This document shows, piece by piece, positions 7,318 through 14,047 of a DNA stretch of 14,047 nucleotides; position 1 is the first letter of the stretch; every line of letters begins with the position of its first letter. The position numbers were made by a program, and so were the translations under genes. The stretch spans positions 1 through 14,047 of the forward strand of contig CALCCV010000652.1 in the NCBI GenBank assembly GCA_937900305.1, read 5' to 3'. The stretch is from an uncultured Pseudobdellovibrionaceae bacterium. GTDB taxonomy: Bacteria > Bdellovibrionota > Bdellovibrionia > Bdellovibrionales > Bdellovibrionaceae. The notes beneath the pieces were generated by a model. That model was not told where the DNA came from. It searched no databases and was given only the letters and a program-made list of their open reading frames with translations.

Positions 7318-7466
7318 GACCAAAGTTTGAGGTGAACTGGACTTTGGTTTTGAAAAGTCGATCAAAGTCTAGAGAAAACCTAGACCAAAGAATGGGAAAA
7401 TCTCTACTCACTGTTTGTCTAGGGGGTCAAAGGTCTGATGCCCAAAGGTCGAGCTGGCCCAAAGAC
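7318..7466. repeat. Cluster of seven CAAAG-centred repeats in the divergent intergenic region
   Basis: Seven near-copies of a (G)ACCAAAGTC-like word fall in about 150 bp: GACCAAAGT (7318), inverted GACTTTGGT (7340), GATCAAAGTC (7360), GACCAAAG (7383), GTCAAAGGTC (7426), CCCAAAGGTC (7441) and GGCCCAAAGAC (7456). Their cores start at 7321, 7342, 7363, 7386, 7428, 7443 and 7460, so the first three are 21 bp apart and the fifth is 42 bp after the fourth. Copies 1 and 2 form an 8-bp inverted repeat (7319-7326 / 7341-7348); GTCTAG/CTAGAC (7367-7372 / 7380-7385) forms another. About five would be unexpected by chance. I see no open frame that makes sense here. A regulator-binding array or a decayed repeat element are both possible. 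The rest of 7074-7605 holds the fliC leader and promoter candidate and the transpeptidase leader. Confidence 0.55.
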
Positions 7467-7605
7467 GGATCTAGGCTACAAAACGAGTTTATGACACCTT
7501 TCCAGAGGAGAAATGCAGTTGAAGTTTTACAAACTCTAGCGCTGCGCCTGCTTATGAGTTGCAATGATGAGAGGATTCGCATATCGAGCTCACATCGAGG
7601 TGCAA

Positions 7606-8622
7606 ATGAGAACAGAAATCACACGCCGCCAACTTCTTCAATTTTTATCAGGGGCCTTGGTTTCGGGAATTGTGATTCCTGCACTCGCTCGCGAACCGAG
7701 TGAGGGTCTTATACAATGGGTGAAACATAAAGATCAGCCAAATGTATTAAGAGCTCTGGATAACGATGAAGTTGCAGCTTGGTTGGCTGAAGGCAAAGCT
7801 CAAATTGTTTCTTCAGATTCATTTTCCGATATCGGTAGCACGCAAACTTTTTTAAACTTCGAGCAAGTCACAGCAGCGTTGACCCCTGAGATTGAAGCGC
7901 ATTTTCAACATTTCGTCTTGGTGAACACCGCCAAGTTTGACATTCACGCAACGATCGATCTTCCGCCACAATCCATGACGATTTTGGGTCGGGCGGCTGA
8001 TGGTGGCCCTGTGTTTGTTCGGGGAGCCGATGGCGAAGCCGTTGATTTCACCTCGGAAGCCCTCCATTTTCGTGACCAGTTCTTCAGTTCGCGATTGCAG
8101 GGAGCACTTGCGGAAGCCATGAGTGAAGCTCAAGCTCGTGGCATCACCTTGAATCCGATGGTCAGTGAGAACCGCGGTCTTCTTCCGGTTTCTACAGGCA
8201 ATGAGGATGGTGGGGAAGGTATCCGCACCTTTTCTGGAGTTTTCCAAATTCAAATTGCGAAAACGAAAGCCCATGTGCAAGAGAGCATCAATGATCCGAT
8301 GTCTTATGCCCAATACATCCATCATCAATACGGCGTTGGTGGGCGATGGTCAGGCGTTGCCATCCATGGAACCCCTCCGGGTGGCTGGCGCAAGCTAGGT
8401 CAGTCTCGCGCGAGCCATGGTTGTGTGCGCACGTTGCCGCCCGTCGCAAAAGTTTTAAGGCGTTACTTCTTTGAAACCGCTTCGACAAAAACAGCTGGTC
8501 TGCCAGAGTTTTCAAGCAGTGAAGTGCTACCCGTTTTGACGGGCCGAAATTTTTCTGAACCTCGGCCCCACACCCTTTTCATTTTTTTCAATGGCTACAA
8601 AAATCCCGCTCAGCTCACTTAG
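7606..8622 (+). CDS. L,D-transpeptidase (YkuD domain) with a Tat-type signal peptide
   Basis: ATG 7606 is preferred over 7564: GAGG lies 5 nt upstream and it gives a clean 338-residue precursor. The N-terminus reads MRTEITRRQLLQFLSG followed by a hydrophobic stretch and ALA at about residue 28, a twin-arginine-like export signal. The C-terminal part has the YkuD catalytic motif: His254 in AIHGTPPGGW, then SHGCVR with His271 and catalytic Cys273. YkuD enzymes use this Cys to form or exchange 3-3 peptidoglycan cross-links or to attach proteins to the wall, in the periplasm. No LysM or peptidoglycan-binding repeat is visible; residues 30-190 are of unknown fold. It is transcribed divergently from fliC. 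In predatory relatives L,D-transpeptidases modify prey or self wall; which role applies here cannot be told. Confidence 0.92.
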   Translation: MRTEITRRQLLQFLSGALVSGIVIPALAREPSEGLIQWVKHKDQPNVLRALDNDEVAAWLAEGKAQIVSSDSFSDIGSTQTFLNFEQVTAALTPEIEAHFQHFVLVNTAKFDIHATIDLPPQSMTILGRAADGGPVFVRGADGEAVDFTSEALHFRDQFFSSRLQGALAEAMSEAQARGITLNPMVSENRGLLPVSTGNEDGGEGIRTFSGVFQIQIAKTKAHVQESINDPMSYAQYIHHQYGVGGRWSGVAIHGTPPGGWRKLGQSRASHGCVRTLPPVAKVLRRYFFETASTKTAGLPEFSSSEVLPVLTGRNFSEPRPHTLFIFFNGYKNPAQLT

Positions 8623-8673
8623 ATAGACCCGCCCAACGAGCTGAAGTAGAGTAAATACTCCCAGCAAATCTGC

Positions 8674-8698
8674 ACCCAGTGTCATTTTGACAGTGGGT
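8674..8698 (+). terminator. Weak stem-loop after the L,D-transpeptidase gene
   Basis: ACCCAGTGTC and GACAGTGGGT form a 10-bp stem with one mismatch around ATTTT, about 50 bp after the stop. Only a scattered T-rich stretch (ATTCCTTTTG) follows about 9 nt later, so termination would be weak. It is the only terminator-like structure I find between this gene and the GH3 gene. Confidence 0.35.
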
Positions 8699-8771
8699 AC
8701 ACGGCATTCCTTTTGCTTAACGAAATTCATTGGCGCAGATCTTTCGGCTAGAAAAAAACTGAGGGATCAAC

Positions 8772-8930
8772 TGGAACAATTTGTCAGCATCAATGGAACA
8801 GTGTGAGCAATTCGCAGAATACAGAAGTCAGTCCTCAAGTTGAAAAAAATTCTGCGAAAATCCCGCAAAAATTCCACAGGGTAACGATTTGGCAAAGTTC
8901 TGAGAGAGTTGCTTGCTGCGCTGAGCAATT
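8772..8930. promoter_or_regulatory. Inverted and direct repeats in the GH3-gene leader region
   Basis: The 420-bp gap 8623-9042 holds no convincing gene. It contains a perfect 10-bp inverted repeat, TTCGCAGAAT (8811-8820) and ATTCTGCGAA (8849-8858), two TGGAACA copies 22 bp apart (8772 and 8794), and a TGAGCAATT direct repeat (8804-8812 and 8922-8930). These could be operator sites for the GH3 cluster or a leader stem. I see no strong -35/-10 pair. Confidence 0.35.
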
Positions 8931-9042
8931 AGGCATAGATTGCGCAGATTGAGAACTTTTCCAGATCGCCTGTGACGAATCACTCAGCGAAAAACAGTGG
9001 CCACAGTCGTCGCCTTCAGTGCGGCGGCGTAAAGGGGATGAT

Positions 9043-10869
9043 ATGATAATAGGGTTGGGACTTGCGGACTCTACCGATGGGGCACATTCGGACTCAAAAT
9101 CTTTTTCTACTAAAGGATCCCTGGGAAAAAAGATCAATGATCAGATCTTTCAAACCGGTGCCTCAGTCAAAAGCTACTTAGCCATGCGTCGAGCGCATCA
9201 TCAATCGACCCAGCCCAAGCGGCTTCAACACAAAACCCTTCGCAGAATTTTAGACGCACAAAAAGACACTGAGTTTGGGCGACACTATAAATTCAAAACT
9301 CTTAAAACTAGTCAGGATTTTCGCAAAGAGCTTCCGCTCTTTGATTATGAAGACCTTAGGCCGTTCATCGAAAGACAAGAGTTAACGGGTAAGGCCATTC
9401 TGAATTACGAAAATCCGATTCTCTACGCCATGACCAGTGGCACCACTGGTAAACCCAAATACATCCCAATCCTTCGTGAAACGATGAAGAGATATTCTGA
9501 AATGCAGGGATTGTTTTTTGCGTCAGTGGTGCACGAAGATCCTTCGGTGCTTCGTGGCCGCATTGCCGGAATTGTCAGCCCCGCGGTCGAGGGCCACTTT
9601 CCCGGTACACGGACTCCGGTGGGTTCAACCTCGGGGCAGATCTATAAAGAAATGCCGTCGCTCGTGAAAGCTAAATATGTTTTTCCGACCGAAATCTTTG
9701 AAATTGAAGACTATGATCTAAAGTACAAAACATTTCTGCGACTTTTGCTGAACAGTCCTGACGTTACGTATTTTGGCACTGCCAATCCATCAACATTGGT
9801 GAAGTTAATTGGCGTTTTGAATCAAGATCCAGAAAGCTACTTAAAAGATCTGCATGAGGGTGGATTCCACGCTTTGGGACAGTTGCCCAAGTCAATGCAA
9901 TCGGCAGTGTCTCAACGTATCCGCGGAGATTCCAGCGCAGCTCGACGCTTAGCCAAAGTTCTTGAGCAACGCGGCTCGATTCGCTTTCAGGACTTTTTGC
10001 CAAACTTGAAAGTTGTAACCACGTGGACAGGGGGAAGTTGCGCGATCTTCTTGAACCAGCTCGAGGGTCAGTTTGCCCTGAATACGGTTGTCAGAGAGTT
10101 GGGATATTTATCGAGTGAGTTTCGTGGGACAATTCCGTTATCTCGTCACGCAAAAGCAGGTTTACCCATGATGTCGACCTATTATTATGAGTTTGTGGCT
10201 AAAGAGGATTGGGAAGCGGGTCGATTCAACTTCAAAGAAATTCATGAAATCCAAAATCGCGAGCAGTATTACGTATTCATTACCACCGACAGCGGACTCT
10301 ATCGGTATAAAATGAATGACATTGTTGAGGTGGATGGGTTTCTCAATCAAACACCGCTGATTCGATTTGTACAAAAGGGCAAAGGAGTCACTAACATCAC
10401 CGGCGAAAAACTTTACGAAAACCAGGTGATCTACGGAGTTCAATATTTCGAAAAGATGAGCGCTGCGACTTCAGCATTTTATGTTTGCACAGCTGACGAA
10501 GAAAATGCTCGTTACAATCTTTATTATGAACCTGTGTCTGAGCAGACCGACTCAGCTTTGGGCAAACGTCGAATTTTGGAAATCCAGTTTGACGAGGGCC
10601 TGCGCCAGATCAACCTAGAGTACGATGTAAAGCGAAAAAGTGGACGCCTTAAAGAGCCGAGTTTGCAGATTTTGCGACCTGGAAGTTTTGAAAAATTTAA
10701 ATCCTTTTTCCTAGCGGCCGGGCAAAGAGAGGGCCAATTCAAAATCGTAGCTCTTGGTTATGAAAGAGACATGAAATTTGATTTCAAAGAGTGCTCGGCA
10801 AGGGCCGTGATTCCGCAAGCTAACTTCTCTAGCGCCCAAGAACTTTTAAATTTAAATTACGGAAAATAA
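9043..10869 (+). CDS. GH3-family adenylating enzyme (acyl-acid amido synthetase type)
   Basis: The product is 608 residues from ATG 9043 (AAAGGGG upstream; a GTG at 9019 lacks a site), the normal GH3 size. GH3 proteins belong to the ANL superfamily: they activate a carboxylic acid as acyl-AMP and then join it to an amine, usually an amino acid. Seen here: the N-terminal TEFGRHY motif; the ATP loop SGTTGKP (132-138) in YAMTSGTTGKPKYIP; WTGGSCAIF and ELGYLSSEFRG, the adenylate-binding region; YRYKMNDIVEV with Asp426; and the hinge ITGEKLYE (Lys456), in the place of the plant FTNxxGEK element. No signal peptide, so cytosolic. Plant members conjugate hormones; bacterial members are largely uncharacterised, so the acid and amine are unknown. 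It starts a tight cluster with the enolase-superfamily gene 4 bp downstream. Confidence 0.88.
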   Translation: MIIGLGLADSTDGAHSDSKSFSTKGSLGKKINDQIFQTGASVKSYLAMRRAHHQSTQPKRLQHKTLRRILDAQKDTEFGRHYKFKTLKTSQDFRKELPLFDYEDLRPFIERQELTGKAILNYENPILYAMTSGTTGKPKYIPILRETMKRYSEMQGLFFASVVHEDPSVLRGRIAGIVSPAVEGHFPGTRTPVGSTSGQIYKEMPSLVKAKYVFPTEIFEIEDYDLKYKTFLRLLLNSPDVTYFGTANPSTLVKLIGVLNQDPESYLKDLHEGGFHALGQLPKSMQSAVSQRIRGDSSAARRLAKVLEQRGSIRFQDFLPNLKVVTTWTGGSCAIFLNQLEGQFALNTVVRELGYLSSEFRGTIPLSRHAKAGLPMMSTYYYEFVAKEDWEAGRFNFKEIHEIQNREQYYVFITTDSGLYRYKMNDIVEVDGFLNQTPLIRFVQKGKGVTNITGEKLYENQVIYGVQYFEKMSAATSAFYVCTADEENARYNLYYEPVSEQTDSALGKRRILEIQFDEGLRQINLEYDVKRKSGRLKEPSLQILRPGSFEKFKSFFLAAGQREGQFKIVALGYERDMKFDFKECSARAVIPQANFSSAQELLNLNYGK

Positions 10870-10873
10870 GCTG

Positions 10874-12007
10874 ATGAAAATATCGTATCGAACTTTGAAC
10901 ATTCCATTGAAACACAGTTTTAAACACGCTTCTGCTGAACGAAGCGTGGGATCGAGCATTTGGCTCGAGGCCATTGACGGTGAGGCCATTGGTCTTGGTG
11001 AAGGGTGCCCGCGCCCCTACGTCACAGGTGAAACTGAACAGAGCGTGATGTCGTGGCTTACGGAGTTTCAGCCAGAGCTCCAAAGTTTGACGTCCCTAGC
11101 TGAACTGCAGAGTTTCATTTCACAACACGCCAATTCAATCGACAAAAATCCCTCGGCATTTTGCGCTTTCGAACTTGCGGCGTTGGATTTGTTCGCCCAA
11201 AAAGCGAATGTGTCGGTCGAGGAGTTGGTGGGTCAAAGCTTTCCACCAAAAGGTACATTTCAATACACAGCCGTCATTAGTGATGGCACCGAAGAGAAAT
11301 TCTTAAAAACCATTCAACAATTTTTGTTTGTAGGATTTACGGATTTTAAATTTAAAGTTTCTGGAGACCTGGAGTTGGATCAAAAAAGATTCGCAGTATT
11401 TCGTGGTCTGTTGAAGGCCGATGTGGCTGCTAAAATTCGAGTTCGCATCGACGCCAACAATTTGTGGAATTCGGCGGATGAGGCGATCACTTATCTAAAG
11501 GCCCTCGATGTCAAACTTTTCGCTGTTGAAGAGCCCCTGCAAAGCAAACTGCCGGAAGAATTGAGTCGCGTCAGCGTTGAAACGGGCCTCGCCATTATTT
11601 TGGATGAGTGTCTGGTGAAACCCCAAGATGTTTTAACTTTTGCGGCTCTGCCGGGACGATGGATTGGCAACGTGCGGGTTTCAAAAAACGGTGGCGTGCT
11701 AAGGGCTATCAAAATTTCTCAGAGCCTGGTCAGCCATAAAATGGGCCTAATCATTGGGGCACAAGTGGGCGAAACATCGGTGTTGTCACGAGCTGCGATG
11801 ACAGTGGCTGAAGTGTTGCGTGGCCACGTGTTGGCTCAGGAGGGCGCATTCGGCAATTTGTTGATCGAAGAAGATCCCGTCGAACCTTCCATCGTGTTTG
11901 GGCCGGCAGGTGTGCTGGATGTTCATCTGATGGCCGAGTATGACGAAACCCGCATCGGGATGCAGGGGTGGGGATTGCGAAAAACTTCGGAAGCTCTGAC
12001 CACATGA
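10874..12007 (+). CDS. Enolase-superfamily enzyme, MLE subgroup (epimerase/racemase or cycloisomerase type)
   Basis: The product has 377 residues, the usual size. Enolase-superfamily enzymes abstract a proton next to a carboxylate using Mg2+. All expected residues are visible: the KxK motif Lys159-Phe-Lys161 on strand 2; metal ligands Asp193 (RIDANN), Glu219 (VEEP) and Asp244 (LDEC); and the opposite catalytic Lys271 in VSKNGG. The Lys pair places it in the muconate-lactonizing-enzyme subgroup, which includes dipeptide epimerases, N-acylamino-acid racemases, o-succinylbenzoate synthase and muconate cycloisomerase. The C-terminus has GETSVLSRAAM and GAFGNLL instead of the DxD motif of classical L-Ala-D/L-Glu epimerases, so specificity is open. 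Its start is 4 bp after the GH3 stop, implying translational coupling. N-acyl-amino acids, the class of product GH3 enzymes make, are known substrates in this subgroup, which suggests a two-step pathway. Confidence 0.88.
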   Translation: MKISYRTLNIPLKHSFKHASAERSVGSSIWLEAIDGEAIGLGEGCPRPYVTGETEQSVMSWLTEFQPELQSLTSLAELQSFISQHANSIDKNPSAFCAFELAALDLFAQKANVSVEELVGQSFPPKGTFQYTAVISDGTEEKFLKTIQQFLFVGFTDFKFKVSGDLELDQKRFAVFRGLLKADVAAKIRVRIDANNLWNSADEAITYLKALDVKLFAVEEPLQSKLPEELSRVSVETGLAIILDECLVKPQDVLTFAALPGRWIGNVRVSKNGGVLRAIKISQSLVSHKMGLIIGAQVGETSVLSRAAMTVAEVLRGHVLAQEGAFGNLLIEEDPVEPSIVFGPAGVLDVHLMAEYDETRIGMQGWGLRKTSEALTT

Positions 12008-12084
12008 CTGATCCCTTCAAAAAACCAAAAATGAAAATGACAAAAGAAAACCCAAAAAACCAAATATCCCGAGGGAGGATTAAA

Positions 12085-13050
12085 ATGAAATCACTTTTCG
12101 CCGGTTTGGCGTTGATGGCGATTACAGCCACGGCCCATGCCGCAATTCCGTTTGCCGATGGTGAATCGGTCACTTTTAAAAACAGTCAAAGTTTCAAGCT
12201 GCACGCGCTGGTTTTCAAAGCCGAAAATCCAAAGGCCGTCTTGGTTGCGATTCACGGCATGCAATCTCACTCAGGTTGGTTTCTTTCGGGGCCTGAGTTG
12301 GCCGAGCGAGGAATCACGACGTTAGCCTATGATCGACGTGGTTCTGGTTTGAGCGAAGGTCAGCGAGGACATGCTTACACTTCTGAAGATTTTTTGGATG
12401 ATTTGGCAGCTGCCGTTCGCGAAGCCAAATTATTGGCTCCAGGTTTGCCAATTCATTTACACGCAAATTGTTTTGGAGTGCGAATTGCCATTCCTTACGT
12501 CGTTCATAAAGATGTGTCGTCTGAAATTCGCTCTGTGATTTTCACGGCTCCAGGTGTTGCGATGGCGAAGAAGGCTGACTATTCTTTTAGCGAAAGACTT
12601 TGCATTCCATTCATCGACAATGGAATCGCGTCGGGCAATTGCGCGCAATTGTCGCCACGTCCTTTCTATGTCAGATCTCCGTTGGAGGATGAGCTTTTTG
12701 TCAGCTCGGGACCTTGGTTGACGGACTTTGTTAACTCCGATGAGTATGCTTTGCGGGAATTAACGGCTGGATTTTTGATGGCGACCAACAAGTTGACGGC
12801 ACAAATGAATGCCGACATCGCTCCCCAGGGCGGCCATCAAGGTTCCGCTTTTAAAACGCCCATGTTGATGATTTTAGGATCTTCTGACGTTATGGTTAAC
12901 AACGCGAAGATTGATCAATTGCTTTACAATGTTCATCCGGGGCAAAAGCAACGCCTTGTCCTGCCTTGCCAACATGGTCTTGAGTTTTGTGGTGAGAGTG
13001 GTGTGCAGCAGTACCGGGACGCCATGGTAAATTGGATTTTGTCACATTAG
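12085..13050 (+). CDS. Exported monoacylglycerol-lipase-like alpha/beta hydrolase with Cys nucleophile
   Basis: ATG 12085 is chosen because GAGGGAGG lies just upstream and it opens a classical Sec signal peptide (MKSLFAGLALMAITATAHA|A); the longer frame from 11968 would overlap the previous gene. Mature protein about 302 residues. Features of the monoacylglycerol-lipase/lysophospholipase group: oxyanion HGMQSHSGW, YDRRGSGLSEGQRGH, Asp268 (GSSDVMV) and His297 (PCQHGLEF). The nucleophile elbow reads HANCFGV, so Cys129 sits where family members have Ser in GxSxG; dienelactone hydrolases also use Cys. It would act in the periplasm or outside the cell on a lipid or ester/amide bond; the substrate is unknown. 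It follows the enolase-superfamily gene by 77 bp of A-rich sequence with no terminator and is closed by the terminator at 13088, so it probably belongs to the same transcript. Confidence 0.88.
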   Translation: MKSLFAGLALMAITATAHAAIPFADGESVTFKNSQSFKLHALVFKAENPKAVLVAIHGMQSHSGWFLSGPELAERGITTLAYDRRGSGLSEGQRGHAYTSEDFLDDLAAAVREAKLLAPGLPIHLHANCFGVRIAIPYVVHKDVSSEIRSVIFTAPGVAMAKKADYSFSERLCIPFIDNGIASGNCAQLSPRPFYVRSPLEDELFVSSGPWLTDFVNSDEYALRELTAGFLMATNKLTAQMNADIAPQGGHQGSAFKTPMLMILGSSDVMVNNAKIDQLLYNVHPGQKQRLVLPCQHGLEFCGESGVQQYRDAMVNWILSH

Positions 13051-13087
13051 TTAGCCAAGCTACTTAAGTTGAGAGATGGATCTTCGA

Positions 13088-13118
13088 AAGGTCGGCCTTT
13101 GCCGGCCTTTTTTCTTTT
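13088..13118 (+). terminator. Intrinsic terminator closing the GH3 cluster
   Basis: AAGGTCGGC (13088-13096) pairs with GCCGGCCTT (13101-13109; one G·U) around a CTTT loop and runs into TTTTTTCTTTT on the plus strand, 38 bp after the hydrolase stop. Confidence 0.88.
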
Positions 13119-13169
13119 GACAGCAGGCAGATCTTCAAACTCAAAATGTTGGGGTGGAGGTCGCCGTTC

Positions 13170-14018
13170 ATGTCTGACAAATTGTACTTACACATGGGTC
13201 CGGGAATGAATGCGCACTGCGAGCGAAACCTGTTGGCTACCGAGTGGACGGACACCGAGTTTTGGGATCAGCCGACCATTTCAGATTCTCAGGATGCCTT
13301 TTTAGTGCTGGTTAAGGCCGTCTGCCAGAAGGTTCAACAAAAATTTCAACGCTCGCAAAAGCCAATCACGCTGGTGGGTCACAGTTTTGGTGGTCACCTC
13401 GCGATAGAAGCGCTTAAAGAGGTTGGCGCTATGGTTGACCGCTGTGAACTGTTGAGTCCGGTTTATGACTTACCTTCGGGTTTTCTGGGCGTACTGAAAG
13501 CCTTGGGAAAAGATGCTGGTACCACCCCAGAATTGAAGATGGAAATCGAAAAATATCTTTTAGCTAGCGAGGGCTCTAGGCTTGGACGACCTCAAAATTT
13601 CTGGGAGTACATTCAGTTGATCACTCAGGATCCAATGTTTTTTCGGGTGTATTGGGCCGAGCCAGATCTATTTCGAAAGTTTGGAAGAGTGGCCGCGTCT
13701 GCCCCTCCGTTGGATCTCGAGACATTTCAATTCGTCCTAAACGATATTTTTGAGAAGGTTGATTTTTCAAAAGCTAAAAAGAGCTTATGGACTGGACCTG
13801 TCGAAATCACTTTTGGGGCTCTGGACCCACTGGTTGACGTTGAGCGGGAGGACCGTTTATGGAAATCAGTATTCCCTCAGGCCCAAGTTCGTACTTTACC
13901 AGAATCAGGACACTACCTTCATCTCGAAGATCGACTGCGTCTTCACGATGGTCCGCTCGTGCGGGAAGGCGTGGAGCAGTGCAATCACCACGCCGACCGC
14001 CGCGAACGAGGCCGGTGA
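13170..14018 (+). CDS. Alpha/beta hydrolase (GHSFGG type), C-terminus uncertain
   Basis: ATG 13170 has GGAGG 9 nt upstream; the alternative ATG at 13146 lies before that site. The product would be 282 residues with no signal peptide, so cytosolic. The catalytic triad of the alpha/beta-hydrolase fold is complete: Ser72 in GHSFGG, Asp219 in GALDPLV, His248 in ESGHYLHLED. An early HMGPGMNAH region (about residues 8-16) is the likely oxyanion segment. A helical cap domain lies between about residues 100 and 195. The substrate is unknown; esterase, lipase or C-C hydrolase are all possible. After about residue 254 the DNA becomes GC-rich, and the tail (REGVEQCNHHADRRERGR) does not look like a normal hydrolase end. 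The true C-terminus may be missing because of a junction at about 13920-13935. It follows the terminator at 13088, so it probably has its own promoter. Confidence 0.78.
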   Translation: MSDKLYLHMGPGMNAHCERNLLATEWTDTEFWDQPTISDSQDAFLVLVKAVCQKVQQKFQRSQKPITLVGHSFGGHLAIEALKEVGAMVDRCELLSPVYDLPSGFLGVLKALGKDAGTTPELKMEIEKYLLASEGSRLGRPQNFWEYIQLITQDPMFFRVYWAEPDLFRKFGRVAASAPPLDLETFQFVLNDIFEKVDFSKAKKSLWTGPVEITFGALDPLVDVEREDRLWKSVFPQAQVRTLPESGHYLHLEDRLRLHDGPLVREGVEQCNHHADRRERGR

Positions 14019-14045
14019 ATCGCCAAGCCATCTGGCGTTTGCGCC
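13905..14045 (-). other. High-GC reverse-strand coding-like segment at the window end (possible foreign or chimeric sequence)
   Basis: Bases 13931-14047 are about 65% GC, against roughly half in the genes to the left. On the minus strand one frame enters from the right edge and runs 46 codons to TGA at 13905-13907, reading WLGDSPASFAAVGVVIALLH then AFPHERTIVKTQSIFEMK. Most of its codons end in G or C, and it contains a membrane-like hydrophobic stretch. This looks more like real coding sequence from a high-GC genome than the overlapping hydrolase tail does. The hairpin TGGCG-TTTG-CGCCA (14033-14046) lies at the very end. Too short to assign a family. Confidence 0.3.
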
Positions 14046-14047
14046 AT

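Noticed and set aside
7254..7703. 149-codon plus-strand ORF across the repeat array and the transpeptidase start
   Set aside because: No ribosome site, no recognisable composition, and it overlaps the well-supported transpeptidase signal peptide in another frame.
8835..9137. 100-codon minus-strand ORF over the GH3 leader and start
   Set aside because: Cys/Ser-rich random composition, overlaps the GH3 N-terminus, and contains the inverted repeat.
1..14047. CRISPR arrays, transposases, phage genes, tRNA or rRNA genes
   Set aside because: None seen; the only clustered repeats (7318-7466) are short, degenerate and lack regular unique spacers.

Overview
The window looks like chromosomal DNA of a Bdellovibrio-like bacterium (Bdellovibrionota). 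The clues are a short flagellin of 275-277 residues with no variable D2/D3 insert, a FliD that opens with an IRFGGLASGLPPN-type N-terminus, and the compact set fliC-flaG-fliD-fliS plus a FliT-like gene. Many exported cell-wall and lipid-type enzymes fit the same picture. The assignment rests on recalled family features only, because no search was run.

Left part, minus strand (about 7073 down to 1). In transcription order: flagellin fliC; a 235-nt hairpin-rich stretch ending in a strong intrinsic terminator; flaG; fliD; fliS; a small FliT/FlgN-like chaperone candidate; an exported NADAR/YbiA-fold protein; and a long lipoprotein-like ORF that runs off the left edge. The first six make, chaperone and cap the flagellar filament. 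The last two are envelope proteins that need not belong to the flagellar unit.

Middle (7074-7605). A non-coding divergent region separates fliC from a plus-strand L,D-transpeptidase. It carries a FliA-like promoter candidate for fliC and a striking cluster of seven CAAAG-centred repeats, several of them spaced by about two helical turns.

Right part, plus strand (7606-14018). It holds a Tat-type YkuD L,D-transpeptidase, then a 420-bp gap with inverted repeats. After that comes a tight cluster: a GH3-type adenylating/acyl-amide synthetase, an enolase-superfamily (MLE subgroup) enzyme 4 bp downstream, and an exported monoacylglycerol-lipase-like hydrolase with Cys in the nucleophile position, closed by a clear terminator. 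A second alpha/beta hydrolase with an ordinary GHSFGG motif follows.

The last ~120 bases jump to about 65% GC. They carry a plausible high-GC3 coding frame on the opposite strand, so the extreme right end may be a chimeric junction or a recombination boundary, and the end of the last gene should be treated with caution.

Most notable for follow-up: the exported NADAR-fold protein, the GH3 + enolase-superfamily pair, the structured RNA between fliC and flaG, and the CAAAG repeat array.
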